Positions 1 to 7,930 of a stretch of 37,319 nt of DNA are shown piece after piece. The translations under genes were made by a program, and so were the position numbers. Origin of the DNA: Ferrovaceae bacterium (GTDB lineage: Bacteria; Pseudomonadota; Gammaproteobacteria; Burkholderiales; Ferrovaceae). The stretch lies in assembly GCA_027311025.1 (NCBI GenBank), contig DAICZS010000015.1:1-37319 (forward strand), written 5' to 3'. Below the pieces are notes generated by a model that was not told the origin of the DNA, did no database searches, and worked only from the letters and a program-made list of their open reading frames with translations. Position 1 is the first letter of the stretch. Every line of letters begins with the position of its first letter.

Positions 1-96
1 GCCTTGAGCCTTCCCGCCCGACGCTCCCTTTTTTACCGGCATGGCCGCGCACTGCTGGTGACCGAGGTATTTTTGGGTCAAAACGCACCAACCTGA
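1..96 (+). CDS. ubiC: Chorismate lyase (UbiC), C-terminal end only
   Basis: The window opens inside a reading frame that stays open for 31 codons and stops at TGA 94-96. The residues include ARRSLF, then GRALLVTEVFL. This fits the end of chorismate--pyruvate lyase, where the E. coli protein has GRRS followed by GKPLLLTELFLP. UbiC removes pyruvate from chorismate to give 4-hydroxybenzoate, the first committed step of ubiquinone synthesis. Only the last strand of the fold is visible, so the call rests on a short match from memory. The gene runs in the same direction as amtB, 93 bases downstream. Confidence 0.6.
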   Translation, partial: ALSLPARRSLFYRHGRALLVTEVFLGQNAPT

Positions 97-107
97 AGCA
101 TTTTTTC

Positions 108-122
108 GCACGAAATCTGTGC
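108..122. promoter_or_regulatory. NtrC-like binding site upstream of amtB
   Basis: A perfect dyad, GCAC-N7-GTGC, lies 67 bases before the amtB start. The known NtrC (NRI) consensus is TGCAC-N7-GTGCA; here the outer bases are C and A, so one flank matches. Ammonium transporters are classic NtrC targets under nitrogen limitation. A good sigma-54 element (GG-N10-GC) is not visible downstream; the closest is a TTTTGC block at 156-161 without a proper GG partner. The assignment is inference from position plus motif. Confidence 0.45.
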
Positions 123-189
123 ATCCATCACGTTTTGCATTATGTTAGCGGTTTCTTTTGCATGGCCTGCCCTGAGGAGCCCCTGAATC

Positions 190-1383
190 ATGGAAACGTT
201 GAAGTCCGGAAGCGATACGCTGTTCATTCTGATGGGGGCCATCCTGGTCTTTGCCATGCACGCTGGCTTTGCTTTTCTGGAACTGGGCACGGTCCGCCAT
301 AAAAACCAGGTCAATGCCCTGGTCAAGATCCTCATGGATTTTGCGATATCCACCATCGCCTACTTCTTCATTGGCTACACCGTGGCCTATGGCACGCAGT
401 TTTTCACCGGCGCCGAAACCCTGGCGGCCAAAAGCGGTTTTGAGCTGGTGAAATTCTTCTTCCTGCTCACTTTTGCCGCGGCCGTGCCCGCCATCATCTC
501 GGGCGGCATCGCCGAACGGGCCCGGTTCGAACCCCAACTGATTGCCACCTTCATCCTGGTGGCCCTGGTCTATCCGCTCTTTGAGGGCATCGCCTGGAAT
601 GAGCGGTTTGGCATACAGGCCTGGCTCACGGCTCAGACCGGCGCCGCCTTCCATGACTTCGCGGGCTCCGTGGTGGTGCATGCAGTCGGGGGCTGGGTGG
701 CCTTGCCTGCGGTGCTGCTGTTAGGCGCCCGCTACGGACGCTATGGCAAGGACGGCTCGATCTCCGCCCACCCGCCCTCAAACATCCCGTTTCTGGCCCT
801 GGGGGCCTGGATCCTCGCCGTGGGCTGGTTTGGGTTCAACGTCATGAGTGCGCAAACCATCGACAAGATCAACGGGCTTGTGGCCATCAATTCCCTCATG
901 GCCATGGTGGGAGGAACCATCGCGGCCTGGGCCGTGGGCAAGAACGACCCGGGGTTCGTGTATAACGGCCCGCTGGCGGGTCTCGTGGCGGTCTGTGCAG
1001 GCTCGGACATCATGCATCCGCTCGGTTCGCTCGTGGTGGGCAGCATCGCGGGGGTGCTGTTCGTGAAAATGTTCACGCTGGTTCAAAACCGCTGGAAAAT
1101 CGACGATGTCCTGGGAGTATGGCCGCTGCATGGCCTGTGCGGCGCCTGGGGCGGCATTGCCGCCGGAATCTTCGGCTCCAGAGCACTAGGGGGGCTGGGT
1201 GGGGTCACCCTGGCAAGCCAAGCAGCCGGCACCTTGCTGGGCATCGTCATAGCGCTGACAGGCGGGTTCATCATCTACGGCACGCTCAAAGCCGTGATGG
1301 GCATCCGCCTGGATCAGGAATCCGAATACCTTGGTGCGGATCTGGCCATCCACAAGATCAGCGCAACGCCCGAACGCGACTGA
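190..1383 (+). CDS. amtB: Ammonium transporter (Amt/MEP/Rh family)
   Basis: This 397-residue inner-membrane protein carries the Amt hallmarks. FAFLELG near residue 30 is followed by RHKNQ, and DFAGSVVVHAVGGW near residues 156-169 supplies the first pore histidine. HGLCGAWGGIAAGIF near 315-329 supplies the second of the twin pore histidines. About eleven hydrophobic segments are evident. There is no cleavable signal peptide, as in many bacterial Amt proteins outside the enterics. The start is supported by GAGGAG ten bases upstream. No glnK/glnB gene, the usual partner, lies next to it here; instead the stop overlaps the start of a TonB-dependent receptor gene. An NtrC-like dyad upstream suggests induction by nitrogen limitation. 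Confidence 0.95.
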   Translation: METLKSGSDTLFILMGAILVFAMHAGFAFLELGTVRHKNQVNALVKILMDFAISTIAYFFIGYTVAYGTQFFTGAETLAAKSGFELVKFFFLLTFAAAVPAIISGGIAERARFEPQLIATFILVALVYPLFEGIAWNERFGIQAWLTAQTGAAFHDFAGSVVVHAVGGWVALPAVLLLGARYGRYGKDGSISAHPPSNIPFLALGAWILAVGWFGFNVMSAQTIDKINGLVAINSLMAMVGGTIAAWAVGKNDPGFVYNGPLAGLVAVCAGSDIMHPLGSLVVGSIAGVLFVKMFTLVQNRWKIDDVLGVWPLHGLCGAWGGIAAGIFGSRALGGLGGVTLASQAAGTLLGIVIALTGGFIIYGTLKAVMGIRLDQESEYLGADLAIHKISATPERD

Positions 1384-3581
1384 TGCGCGCTGGCATCGCC
1401 CGCCCCTGGCTGGCTGCCCTGGTGGCCAGCACGATGCACCAGGCCCTGGCCGACGACGAAATCACTACCCTGCACCCCGTCGTGGTGACCGGCACCCGCG
1501 TGACGCGTGATCCTGCGGACGTGGCAGCCTCGGTAACCGTCCTGGATCGCAGCGACATCGTGGATGCGCAGCCCCGGGTGGACCTGACGGAATCTCTGGG
1601 CAGCGTGGCTGGAATCCAGGGCCTGAATCGCCACAATTACGCCCAGGACCTGCAAATCTCATCGCGCGGTTTCGGCGCCCGCGCACCGTTTGGCACCCGC
1701 AGTATCAAGCTCTACACCGACGGCATTCCTGCCAGCATGGCAGATGGCCAGGGCGAGACCTCCACCTTCAACCTGGACCAGGCCCAACGCATTGAAATCC
1801 TGCAAGGTCCGCTGGCGTCCATCTACGGCAACCAGGCCGGGGGCATCATCCAGCTCTTTACGCGGGAGGGCCAGGGTCCGCCCACGACTGAAGCCTCTCT
1901 GGACGTAGGCAGCTTTGGCCTGTGGAAGCGGGATATGACCGCACTGGGCGCGAGTGGCGGCGTGAGCTATCTTCTGGACAGTTCCCATTTTCATACGGAC
2001 GGCTACCGCCCGGACAGCCAGGCCAATCGCGACCAGCAGATGGCCAAGTTTTCACTCGCCCCCACCGAGGGCGGCAAGCTGACCATCGTGGCCAACGCCA
2101 ACCAGCAGCATGACACGCAGGATCCGCTGGGTCTGACCCGTTCGGCCTACCTGCAAAACCCCTTTGGCCCGCTGCCCGCCCGCCAGGGGTCCACCACTTA
2201 CCCGGACCTCGCTGCCGCGTATGGCACGCGCAAGAGCATCAATCACTTGCAGGGTGGGGTCACCTATGATCAGGCGTTGGGTGATGACCATCTGCAGGCC
2301 ACCCTCTACTCGGGAAACCGCCATGTCACGCAATTCCAGTCGACCATGGCCTCCTTCAGCAGCAATAGCGGCGTGGTCGATTATGGTCGCGACTTTTACG
2401 GCGCCGACCTGCGCTGGACCCGGGTGCGTGCCCTTGGCGACCACGAGACCCTGACGCTCACCGCGGGGCTGGACAATGACCAGTTCCAGGACAACCGCAA
2501 GGGTTTTACCAATTTCACGACTACCGAAACCAGTGGCACCCTGGTGTGCGGCGGCAACGCCACCTGCGGCGTGTTCGGCAACCAGAAACGCCAAGAAATG
2601 GATACCGTACGCAGCGTCGATCCCTACGCCCAGGCCGAGTGGGATATCCAATCCTGGGTTCTGAGCGGAGGGCTGCGCTACAGCCGCGTCAACTTCAATG
2701 TCGCCAACTCGCTCTCCAATGGCCTCACCAGCAGCCAGGCCACGGCTGCCGCCAGCGGTGACGTCACCTTCACTCATACCACCCCGGTGATCTCGGCGCT
2801 CTATCGGCTCAACAATGCCACCCATCTGTACGTCAGCGGCTCGCAGGGGTTTGAAACACCCACGCTCAATGAAATGTTCTACTCCCGCAACGGCGCCAAT
2901 GTGGCCGACGTCTTCAATTTCGGGTTGAAGGCGGCCACCGTCCACGCCCTGGAGGTCGGTGTCAAATCCATGCTCAACGCAGACACGCAGGCCACTTTTG
3001 CCGTGTATCACGTCCGCGTGGACAATGAGGTCGTGGTGGACATCAACGTCAATGGCGCTGCAGCCTATAAGAACGCCCAGACCCAACGCGACGGCGCCGA
3101 ATGGAGCCTCGACAGCCAGCTCTCGCCCACCGTGAGCGGCAAGCTGTCGCTGACCCTGCTGCACGCTTTCTTCACCAACCCGGGCGCCACCACCACAGTG
3201 GTCGGCCCTTCGACCACCAACCTGCCCGTAGCCTCCGGCAACATCCTGCCCGGGGTTGCCGAAAAATACGCCTATGCCGAACTGGCTTGGGATCCGCTGC
3301 CGGGTTTGAGTACCGCAGCCGAATTCAGCGCGCGAGGCCGTATGTTCGTGGAAGACAGCAACACCCAGATGCCCGCGCCGGGCTATGCCATCGCTTCCTG
3401 GCGACTGCAGTTGCACCAGGAGGTGTCTGGCTGGAAGCTGAAGGAGTTCGTCCGAGTGGACAACCTGTTCGACCGTACCTATGTGGGCAGTGTAATCGTC
3501 GGCGACGTCTTTGGTCGCTATTACGAGCCAGCCCCGGGACGCAACGGGCTGATGGGCGTCAACGCCAGTTATCAGTTTTAA
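1383..3581 (+). CDS. TonB-dependent outer-membrane receptor
   Basis: This 732-residue protein has a signal peptide (probable cleavage after residue 23, ALA), then a TonB-box-like stretch HPVVVTGTR at 31-39. A plug domain follows to about residue 160, with the typical RGFGARAPFGTRSIKLYTDG and IEILQGPLASIYGNQAGGII segments. The rest is a 22-strand barrel ending in YQF, with the aromatic C-terminus that outer-membrane proteins use for BAM recognition. Such receptors import siderophores, vitamins, metals or sugars using TonB energy; the substrate cannot be read from sequence. The ATG at 1383 shares a base with the amtB stop (TGATG), so translation is coupled to amtB. In-frame codons upstream lie inside amtB, and the signal peptide fixes the start. 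Confidence 0.88.
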   Translation: MRAGIARPWLAALVASTMHQALADDEITTLHPVVVTGTRVTRDPADVAASVTVLDRSDIVDAQPRVDLTESLGSVAGIQGLNRHNYAQDLQISSRGFGARAPFGTRSIKLYTDGIPASMADGQGETSTFNLDQAQRIEILQGPLASIYGNQAGGIIQLFTREGQGPPTTEASLDVGSFGLWKRDMTALGASGGVSYLLDSSHFHTDGYRPDSQANRDQQMAKFSLAPTEGGKLTIVANANQQHDTQDPLGLTRSAYLQNPFGPLPARQGSTTYPDLAAAYGTRKSINHLQGGVTYDQALGDDHLQATLYSGNRHVTQFQSTMASFSSNSGVVDYGRDFYGADLRWTRVRALGDHETLTLTAGLDNDQFQDNRKGFTNFTTTETSGTLVCGGNATCGVFGNQKRQEMDTVRSVDPYAQAEWDIQSWVLSGGLRYSRVNFNVANSLSNGLTSSQATAAASGDVTFTHTTPVISALYRLNNATHLYVSGSQGFETPTLNEMFYSRNGANVADVFNFGLKAATVHALEVGVKSMLNADTQATFAVYHVRVDNEVVVDINVNGAAAYKNAQTQRDGAEWSLDSQLSPTVSGKLSLTLLHAFFTNPGATTTVVGPSTTNLPVASGNILPGVAEKYAYAELAWDPLPGLSTAAEFSARGRMFVEDSNTQMPAPGYAIASWRLQLHQEVSGWKLKEFVRVDNLFDRTYVGSVIVGDVFGRYYEPAPGRNGLMGVNASYQF

Positions 3582-3644
3582 TAGTCAGAACCCGGGCAGT
3601 CCGTTACAATTCCTGATACATACAACGAAGGATCGCGGCTGGAA

Positions 3645-4277
3645 ATGATCAACGTACTGGTGGTTGATGACCATTCCATCATCAGGAAGGGTATCAAACA
3701 ACTGCTTCAGGACACGCAGGACATGCGCGTCACCGGTGAGGCCGAAAACGGTGCCGACGCCATGAAACTGGTCCGTGAACACGTTTACAGCGTGGTTTTG
3801 CTGGATATCAGCATGCCCGGAGAACACGGTATTGATGTATTGAAGCAAATCAAGGGCATTCGCCCCAACCTGCCCGTAATGATTCTCAGTATGTACCCGG
3901 AAGAGCAATACGCCGTGCGCTCCCTCAAGGCGGGAGCCTCGGGTTATATCAACAAACAGGGCGCCTTGACACAACTGGAAGCGGCCATCCGCCAAGTGGC
4001 GGGCGGCAAGAAGTACATTAGCAACGAGCTTGCCATGCAATTGGCAGAAAATCTGTCCAATGGCCACGTGGATCAGCCGCATCACATACTGTCCCACCGG
4101 GAATATCAAACGCTTTGCCTGATCGCCTCGGGGAAAAAGTTAAGTGAGATCGCCGAAGCCATGTCCCTGAGCGCCAAGACCGTGAGCGTCTATCGCGCCC
4201 GACTGTTGGAAAAGATGAACCTCAAAACCAACGCGGAACTCATCCACTACGCCATCACCCACAACCTGGTGATCTAA
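3645..4277 (+). CDS. NarL/FixJ-family response regulator (orphan)
   Basis: This 210-residue, two-domain regulator has a receiver domain (1-120) with acidic residues D8-D9, phospho-acceptor D54 in VVLLDISMPG and conserved K104 in YINKQGA. A LuxR-type helix-turn-helix follows at about 145-205 (LSHREYQTLCLIASGKKLSEIAEAM, then SAKTVSVYRARLLEKM). It should bind DNA when phosphorylated. It is similar in layout to UvrY/GacA and many betaproteobacterial regulators. No histidine kinase gene is adjacent: upstream is the TonB receptor (63-base gap), and downstream is a convergent envelope gene. Its partner kinase and targets are therefore unknown. Confidence 0.9.
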   Translation: MINVLVVDDHSIIRKGIKQLLQDTQDMRVTGEAENGADAMKLVREHVYSVVLLDISMPGEHGIDVLKQIKGIRPNLPVMILSMYPEEQYAVRSLKAGASGYINKQGALTQLEAAIRQVAGGKKYISNELAMQLAENLSNGHVDQPHHILSHREYQTLCLIASGKKLSEIAEAMSLSAKTVSVYRARLLEKMNLKTNAELIHYAITHNLVI

Positions 4278-4290
4278 GGCCCACAGCCCC

Positions 4291-7047
4291 TCACTTCAGC
4301 GAGAAATCCACCCGGGCCGGACTACTACCCTGGTCTGCTGCGGGGGCTGGCCCAGCCGCTGCCCCGACAATGGACAGCCGCTCGCGGGGCACTTGCCCCT
4401 GATGTACCAGCCAGTCACGCACCGCTTCAGCGCGCCGGCTGGCCAGCGCCGCGAGATCATCGTCCTTCACCACCGTATTGGCCATCATAAGTTTTTCCAT
4501 TTCCGGTACCGGCAGGTTTTTTTCCATGCCGAGCATGTTGCGCGGCTTGGGAAAACTTTCGTTGTGATACACCCTGGCCAGCAAGGCGGGATAATCCGCA
4601 GCCGGCACGATCAGTGTTTCGGGATTGACGGATTCACCGCGGGCAATTTTTTGTTTGATCAGCAGAGCACGCACCTTTTGCGCGATGCCGGCACGGCGCA
4701 GTCCTTCTTCATCGGTGGCGCGATCTGCGCGCCCGCTAATGTCGAGCTTCAATGCTGGTCGCTCCGTCAGGGCGTGGGCCAGCGACTGCAGTTGCGTCAC
4801 CCCTGCCGCAGGAATGACGGCCAACCCGGGATCAAATGCCATGAAGGAGGCGGTGGCACCTCCTTCAAAAAAGGATGCAATCAGGGAGAACGGCGCGGTG
4901 ACGGCCTTGGTGATGAGATTGATCACCATCCTGAAAATGATGCCCCCTACTGAAAACTGAGGATCGTTGAGCGAACCTTCTACGGGCAGATGGATGTCAA
5001 TGGTGCCGTTGCGGTCCTTGAGCAGGGCAATAGCCAGTTGAACCGGAAGCTGGGTGGCATCCGGACTCTCCACCTTGTTGCCGAAGGTCAGCTGGTCCAG
5101 CACCACGTGATTTTGCGCCGTGAGGGCATGGTCCAGTATCTGGTAGGTGACCTCGAAGGAGAGCTTGCCCTTCTGAATGTCATAGCCCATGTATTTTCCA
5201 GAGTAGGGGCTGAAGGGGGCCATGTCCATGCCGTTGACGCTGGCCTTGATGTCCAGGAAAAGATTGCCTCGCAACGGATTGATCTTGCCCGTGATGGCCA
5301 GTGGCGCATCGTTGACCTGACCGCGCAAATCAACGCTGGCCGCACTGGTGGCGGCTGAAGACAGGCCGCTGATGACGCCGCCCAGCGATTCCAGGTCGGC
5401 CGAGTAGTGTGGCTTGATGTAATTGTCACTAAAGTGTACAGCCCCACCTTGCAAGGACACCTTGCCTACTGTGATGGGAAGGACCGTGGCGGTTTCGGCA
5501 ACGGCCACCTTCACCTTGTCCGAAGCGGGTCCGGGCGGGGCGCTTTGGACGATGTCCTGCAGGTTGATGCGCCCGTCCGGGTTGATGGCCACCCGGGCAA
5601 AAAAATCGCTCAGGGCCACCTGCCGGATGGCGAGGGAGAACGGGGCAAGATGCAGGTCCACCCCATCGAAGAAGAGCGACTTCCAGCGCAAAAGATCCGA
5701 AGCCGTAGCCCGCTCCAGCAGGGCAAGGCGGGTGAGCAAGAGGCGCCCCTGATACCCTCCCCTGATGTTGCCATCTGCGCCCTGTTCCAGTTTCAACTGG
5801 CCCTGCATGGTCAGCTGGCCCCGGGACAACAGCAAGTGGGTGTATTTCGTCAGCACGGGTTGCGCCGGCATCAGGTCGAGCTTCTGCACGTCCACATCGA
5901 GGTCAGCCAGAACCGGCATGAACCCGACGGCACCCGCCAGATGCACCTGGCCGCTGCCATTGACCCGGGTGGTGAGATCTGCAGTGCCCTTCTTTCCCGG
6001 AGCGGTGGACATGTCCTGCAGCGTCAGCACGAAGTCGGAGAGCGTGGTCACGAGGGGGCGCTGGCGACTGCGATCCTCGAGCTTCGCCGTCGGAATGGAG
6101 AGCGATACCTTGGACACCACCAGCGTCTGGTCGCCGAGGTGAAGCTGTGCGCCCTGCAAATCCAGCGCAGCGCTGTCCAGCGCCAGATTCACTCCTGGCA
6201 GGTTTTTCACGGCGGACAATTTCAGGGCATGCAGGCGCAGCTGTGCATCCAGGCCCAGCATTGGCGGGGCGCCGGCGCGGCTTTGGAAACGGGCATCCAG
6301 ATGGATGTCCAGCCGGCCCTGGCCAAGTGCCACAGGCAATGGCGCGGGCAGGTAGTCCAGGTAGCGCGGCAGGTCGACCCCCTCCAGATCCAGATGTGCG
6401 CTGGCCTGGGGTTGCGTGGCAAAGGGCAGCGCCTTTCCCTTGAGCTGCAGGTCGGTACCATCCACGCGGGCACTCAGGACCGGTTCGACGAAAATGTCCT
6501 CCTGGGTGGGCAGGGTTGAGACGAAGGGAATGCCCAGCTTCAGCCGGGTCACTTCGTGGGTCAGCTTGCGGGGACGATCCTCTAAGGGCAGCGCGCCCTC
6601 CTCGACCTGGATGTTGTGGATGGCAAAGTGTGCCGGTCCCGATGCTGCGGGGGCCGTGGGCTGCCGGGCCAGTTGCAGCAGGTCATCGAAGTTGTAGTGA
6701 TGGGGCGAGAGCAGGACGACATGGAGGCTGGGGTGGACGAGACGCACTTCCCGAACCACCGGTGCCAAATGCAGCAACGAACCGATGGAGGCCTTGACCT
6801 GCAATTCATCAAATGCAGCAAAGACCGTTTTCCCGTCCGTCTCATACAGGCTCAATCCGCGCACGGTCAGGGACAGGTTCAGCGGGTTGATGTCCACTTT
6901 CTGGAGGGTCAGCCGCCGATGGGTGATTTCGGCGACTTTCTGCTCGGCCTGAGTCTGGAGAAACCCTGGCAATACGAAGTAAGCCAGCGTTGCCAGCAAC
7001 ACAACCACGCCTGCGATGCCCAGCCCGATTTTTTTGATCATGGACAT
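4291..7047 (-). CDS. DUF748 / AsmA-like envelope protein
   Basis: This protein of about 918 residues has one N-terminal membrane anchor (KKIGLGIAGVVVLLATLAYFV) followed by a very long beta-rich region typical of DUF748, related to AsmA. Proteins of this superfamily span the periplasm and are linked to phospholipid transport and outer-membrane homeostasis. The C-terminal part (FDPGLAVIPAAG, LKLDISGRADRATDEEG, then ASRRAEAVRDWLV) resembles the OmpA-like peptidoglycan-binding fold. The ATG at 7047 places the positive charges and membrane helix at the N-terminus. An in-frame GTG at 7083 would add 12 residues and has no visible ribosome site. It follows the SDR gene by 48 bases on the same strand and may be co-transcribed with it. 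It is convergent with the response regulator. Confidence 0.85.
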   Translation of the reverse strand: MSMIKKIGLGIAGVVVLLATLAYFVLPGFLQTQAEQKVAEITHRRLTLQKVDINPLNLSLTVRGLSLYETDGKTVFAAFDELQVKASIGSLLHLAPVVREVRLVHPSLHVVLLSPHHYNFDDLLQLARQPTAPAASGPAHFAIHNIQVEEGALPLEDRPRKLTHEVTRLKLGIPFVSTLPTQEDIFVEPVLSARVDGTDLQLKGKALPFATQPQASAHLDLEGVDLPRYLDYLPAPLPVALGQGRLDIHLDARFQSRAGAPPMLGLDAQLRLHALKLSAVKNLPGVNLALDSAALDLQGAQLHLGDQTLVVSKVSLSIPTAKLEDRSRQRPLVTTLSDFVLTLQDMSTAPGKKGTADLTTRVNGSGQVHLAGAVGFMPVLADLDVDVQKLDLMPAQPVLTKYTHLLLSRGQLTMQGQLKLEQGADGNIRGGYQGRLLLTRLALLERATASDLLRWKSLFFDGVDLHLAPFSLAIRQVALSDFFARVAINPDGRINLQDIVQSAPPGPASDKVKVAVAETATVLPITVGKVSLQGGAVHFSDNYIKPHYSADLESLGGVISGLSSAATSAASVDLRGQVNDAPLAITGKINPLRGNLFLDIKASVNGMDMAPFSPYSGKYMGYDIQKGKLSFEVTYQILDHALTAQNHVVLDQLTFGNKVESPDATQLPVQLAIALLKDRNGTIDIHLPVEGSLNDPQFSVGGIIFRMVINLITKAVTAPFSLIASFFEGGATASFMAFDPGLAVIPAAGVTQLQSLAHALTERPALKLDISGRADRATDEEGLRRAGIAQKVRALLIKQKIARGESVNPETLIVPAADYPALLARVYHNESFPKPRNMLGMEKNLPVPEMEKLMMANTVVKDDDLAALASRRAEAVRDWLVHQGQVPRERLSIVGAAAGPAPAADQGSSPARVDFSLK

Positions 7048-7095
7048 GAGGTCATTGTCCACCCAACTTGCCGCACTGTCCACGGCAAGGGGGCG

Positions 7096-7836
7096 TTACA
7101 GCGAGATGCCGCCGCTCGCCTCCAGGGCAATGCCATTGATGTAGCTGGCTTCGTCGCTGGCCAGGAAGGCATACACGTTGGCCATCTCCTCAGGGGTGCC
7201 CAGGCGATGCATCCAGGAACGCTCGCGCATGGTCTCGAGGACATTTTCCGGTATGGTGGAGAGAATCTGGGTGGCGATGAAGCCGGGGCAGACGGCATTG
7301 ACGCGGATGCCCTTGGCCCCCAGCTCGCGCGCCCAGGTTTTGGTAAAACCGATCACGCCAAATTTGGTGGCCGCATAGTTGGTCTGGCCAAAATTGCCGT
7401 ACAGCCCCACCACGCTGGAAGCGCTGACGATGGCCCCCTTGCCCTGGTTCAACATGTAGGGCACTGCAGACTGGGTACAGTGAAAGACACCCTTGAGGTT
7501 GACGTCGATGACGTCGTCAAACTGCTGCTCGGTCATCTTGACGAGACGCGCATCCTTGGTGATGCCAGCGTTGTTGATGAGGATGTCGATGCGCCCGTGT
7601 TGCTGCACCACTTGAGCCATGACGGCGTCCACCCGCGGACGGTCCGTCACGTCCAGCTGGAATCCTTGCGCGCGGCCACCGGTGGCGTCTATCTCGCGCG
7701 CCGCATGCTGCACCTGATCCAGGTTGAGGTCGCATAGCATGACGAGAGCCCCTTCTGCCGCAAACTTTCGTGCGGTGGCGAGGCCGATGCCGTTGGCGGC
7801 CCCGGTAATCACCGCAACCTTGTCCTGTAGTCTCAT
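7096..7836 (-). CDS. Short-chain dehydrogenase/reductase (FabG/PhaB-like)
   Basis: This classical SDR has 246 residues. Cofactor motif TGAANGIG is at 11-18, NNAG at 88-91, and the catalytic set is S140/S141, Y154 and K158 (YAATK). The overall pattern is that of 3-oxoacyl-ACP or acetoacetyl-CoA reductases. Aspartate D36 at the end of the second strand (LCDLN) is usually a sign of NAD(H) rather than NADP(H) preference, so a plain FabG or PhaB role is not assured; a beta-hydroxyacyl-CoA or secondary-alcohol dehydrogenase is equally possible. The start has a good ribosome site (AAGGGA). A CTGC-N3-GCAG dyad lies 35 bases upstream in an AT-rich leader. Confidence 0.85.
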   Translation of the reverse strand: MRLQDKVAVITGAANGIGLATARKFAAEGALVMLCDLNLDQVQHAAREIDATGGRAQGFQLDVTDRPRVDAVMAQVVQQHGRIDILINNAGITKDARLVKMTEQQFDDVIDVNLKGVFHCTQSAVPYMLNQGKGAIVSASSVVGLYGNFGQTNYAATKFGVIGFTKTWARELGAKGIRVNAVCPGFIATQILSTIPENVLETMRERSWMHRLGTPEEMANVYAFLASDEASYINGIALEASGGISL

Positions 7837-7870
7837 TATTTCCCTTTCAAAAACAATCTATTAAAAAATA

Positions 7871-7885
7871 CTGCAATGCAGCATT
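7871..7885. promoter_or_regulatory. Overlapping palindromes, PhaR-like site
   Basis: CTGCAATGCAG (7871-7881) overlaps a second palindrome, AATGCAGCATT (7875-7885), in a short AT-rich stretch before the SDR gene. CTGC-N3-GCAG is the form reported for the polyhydroxybutyrate regulator PhaR of Paracoccus and Rhodobacter. An SDR of the acetoacetyl-CoA-reductase type downstream makes that reading attractive, but there is no phaC, phaP or phaR in the window. It may equally be the operator of another dimeric repressor. Confidence 0.35.
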
Positions 7886-7930
7886 ATAGACTGCTTTGGG
7901 GCTTCCGGGGATGCGACTGCGAGTCTGGTT

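Noticed and set aside
133-163. Two TTTTGCAT copies before amtB as sigma-54 -12 elements
   Set aside because: Neither has a GG ten bases upstream of the GC, so a sigma-54 promoter is not supported.
2052-3416. Long antisense open frame (454 codons) opposite the TonB receptor
   Set aside because: No domain or signal is recognisable; it mirrors a well-supported gene and arises from GC-rich codon bias.
5407-6519. Open frame opposite the DUF748 gene
   Set aside because: No recognisable motif; shadow frame.
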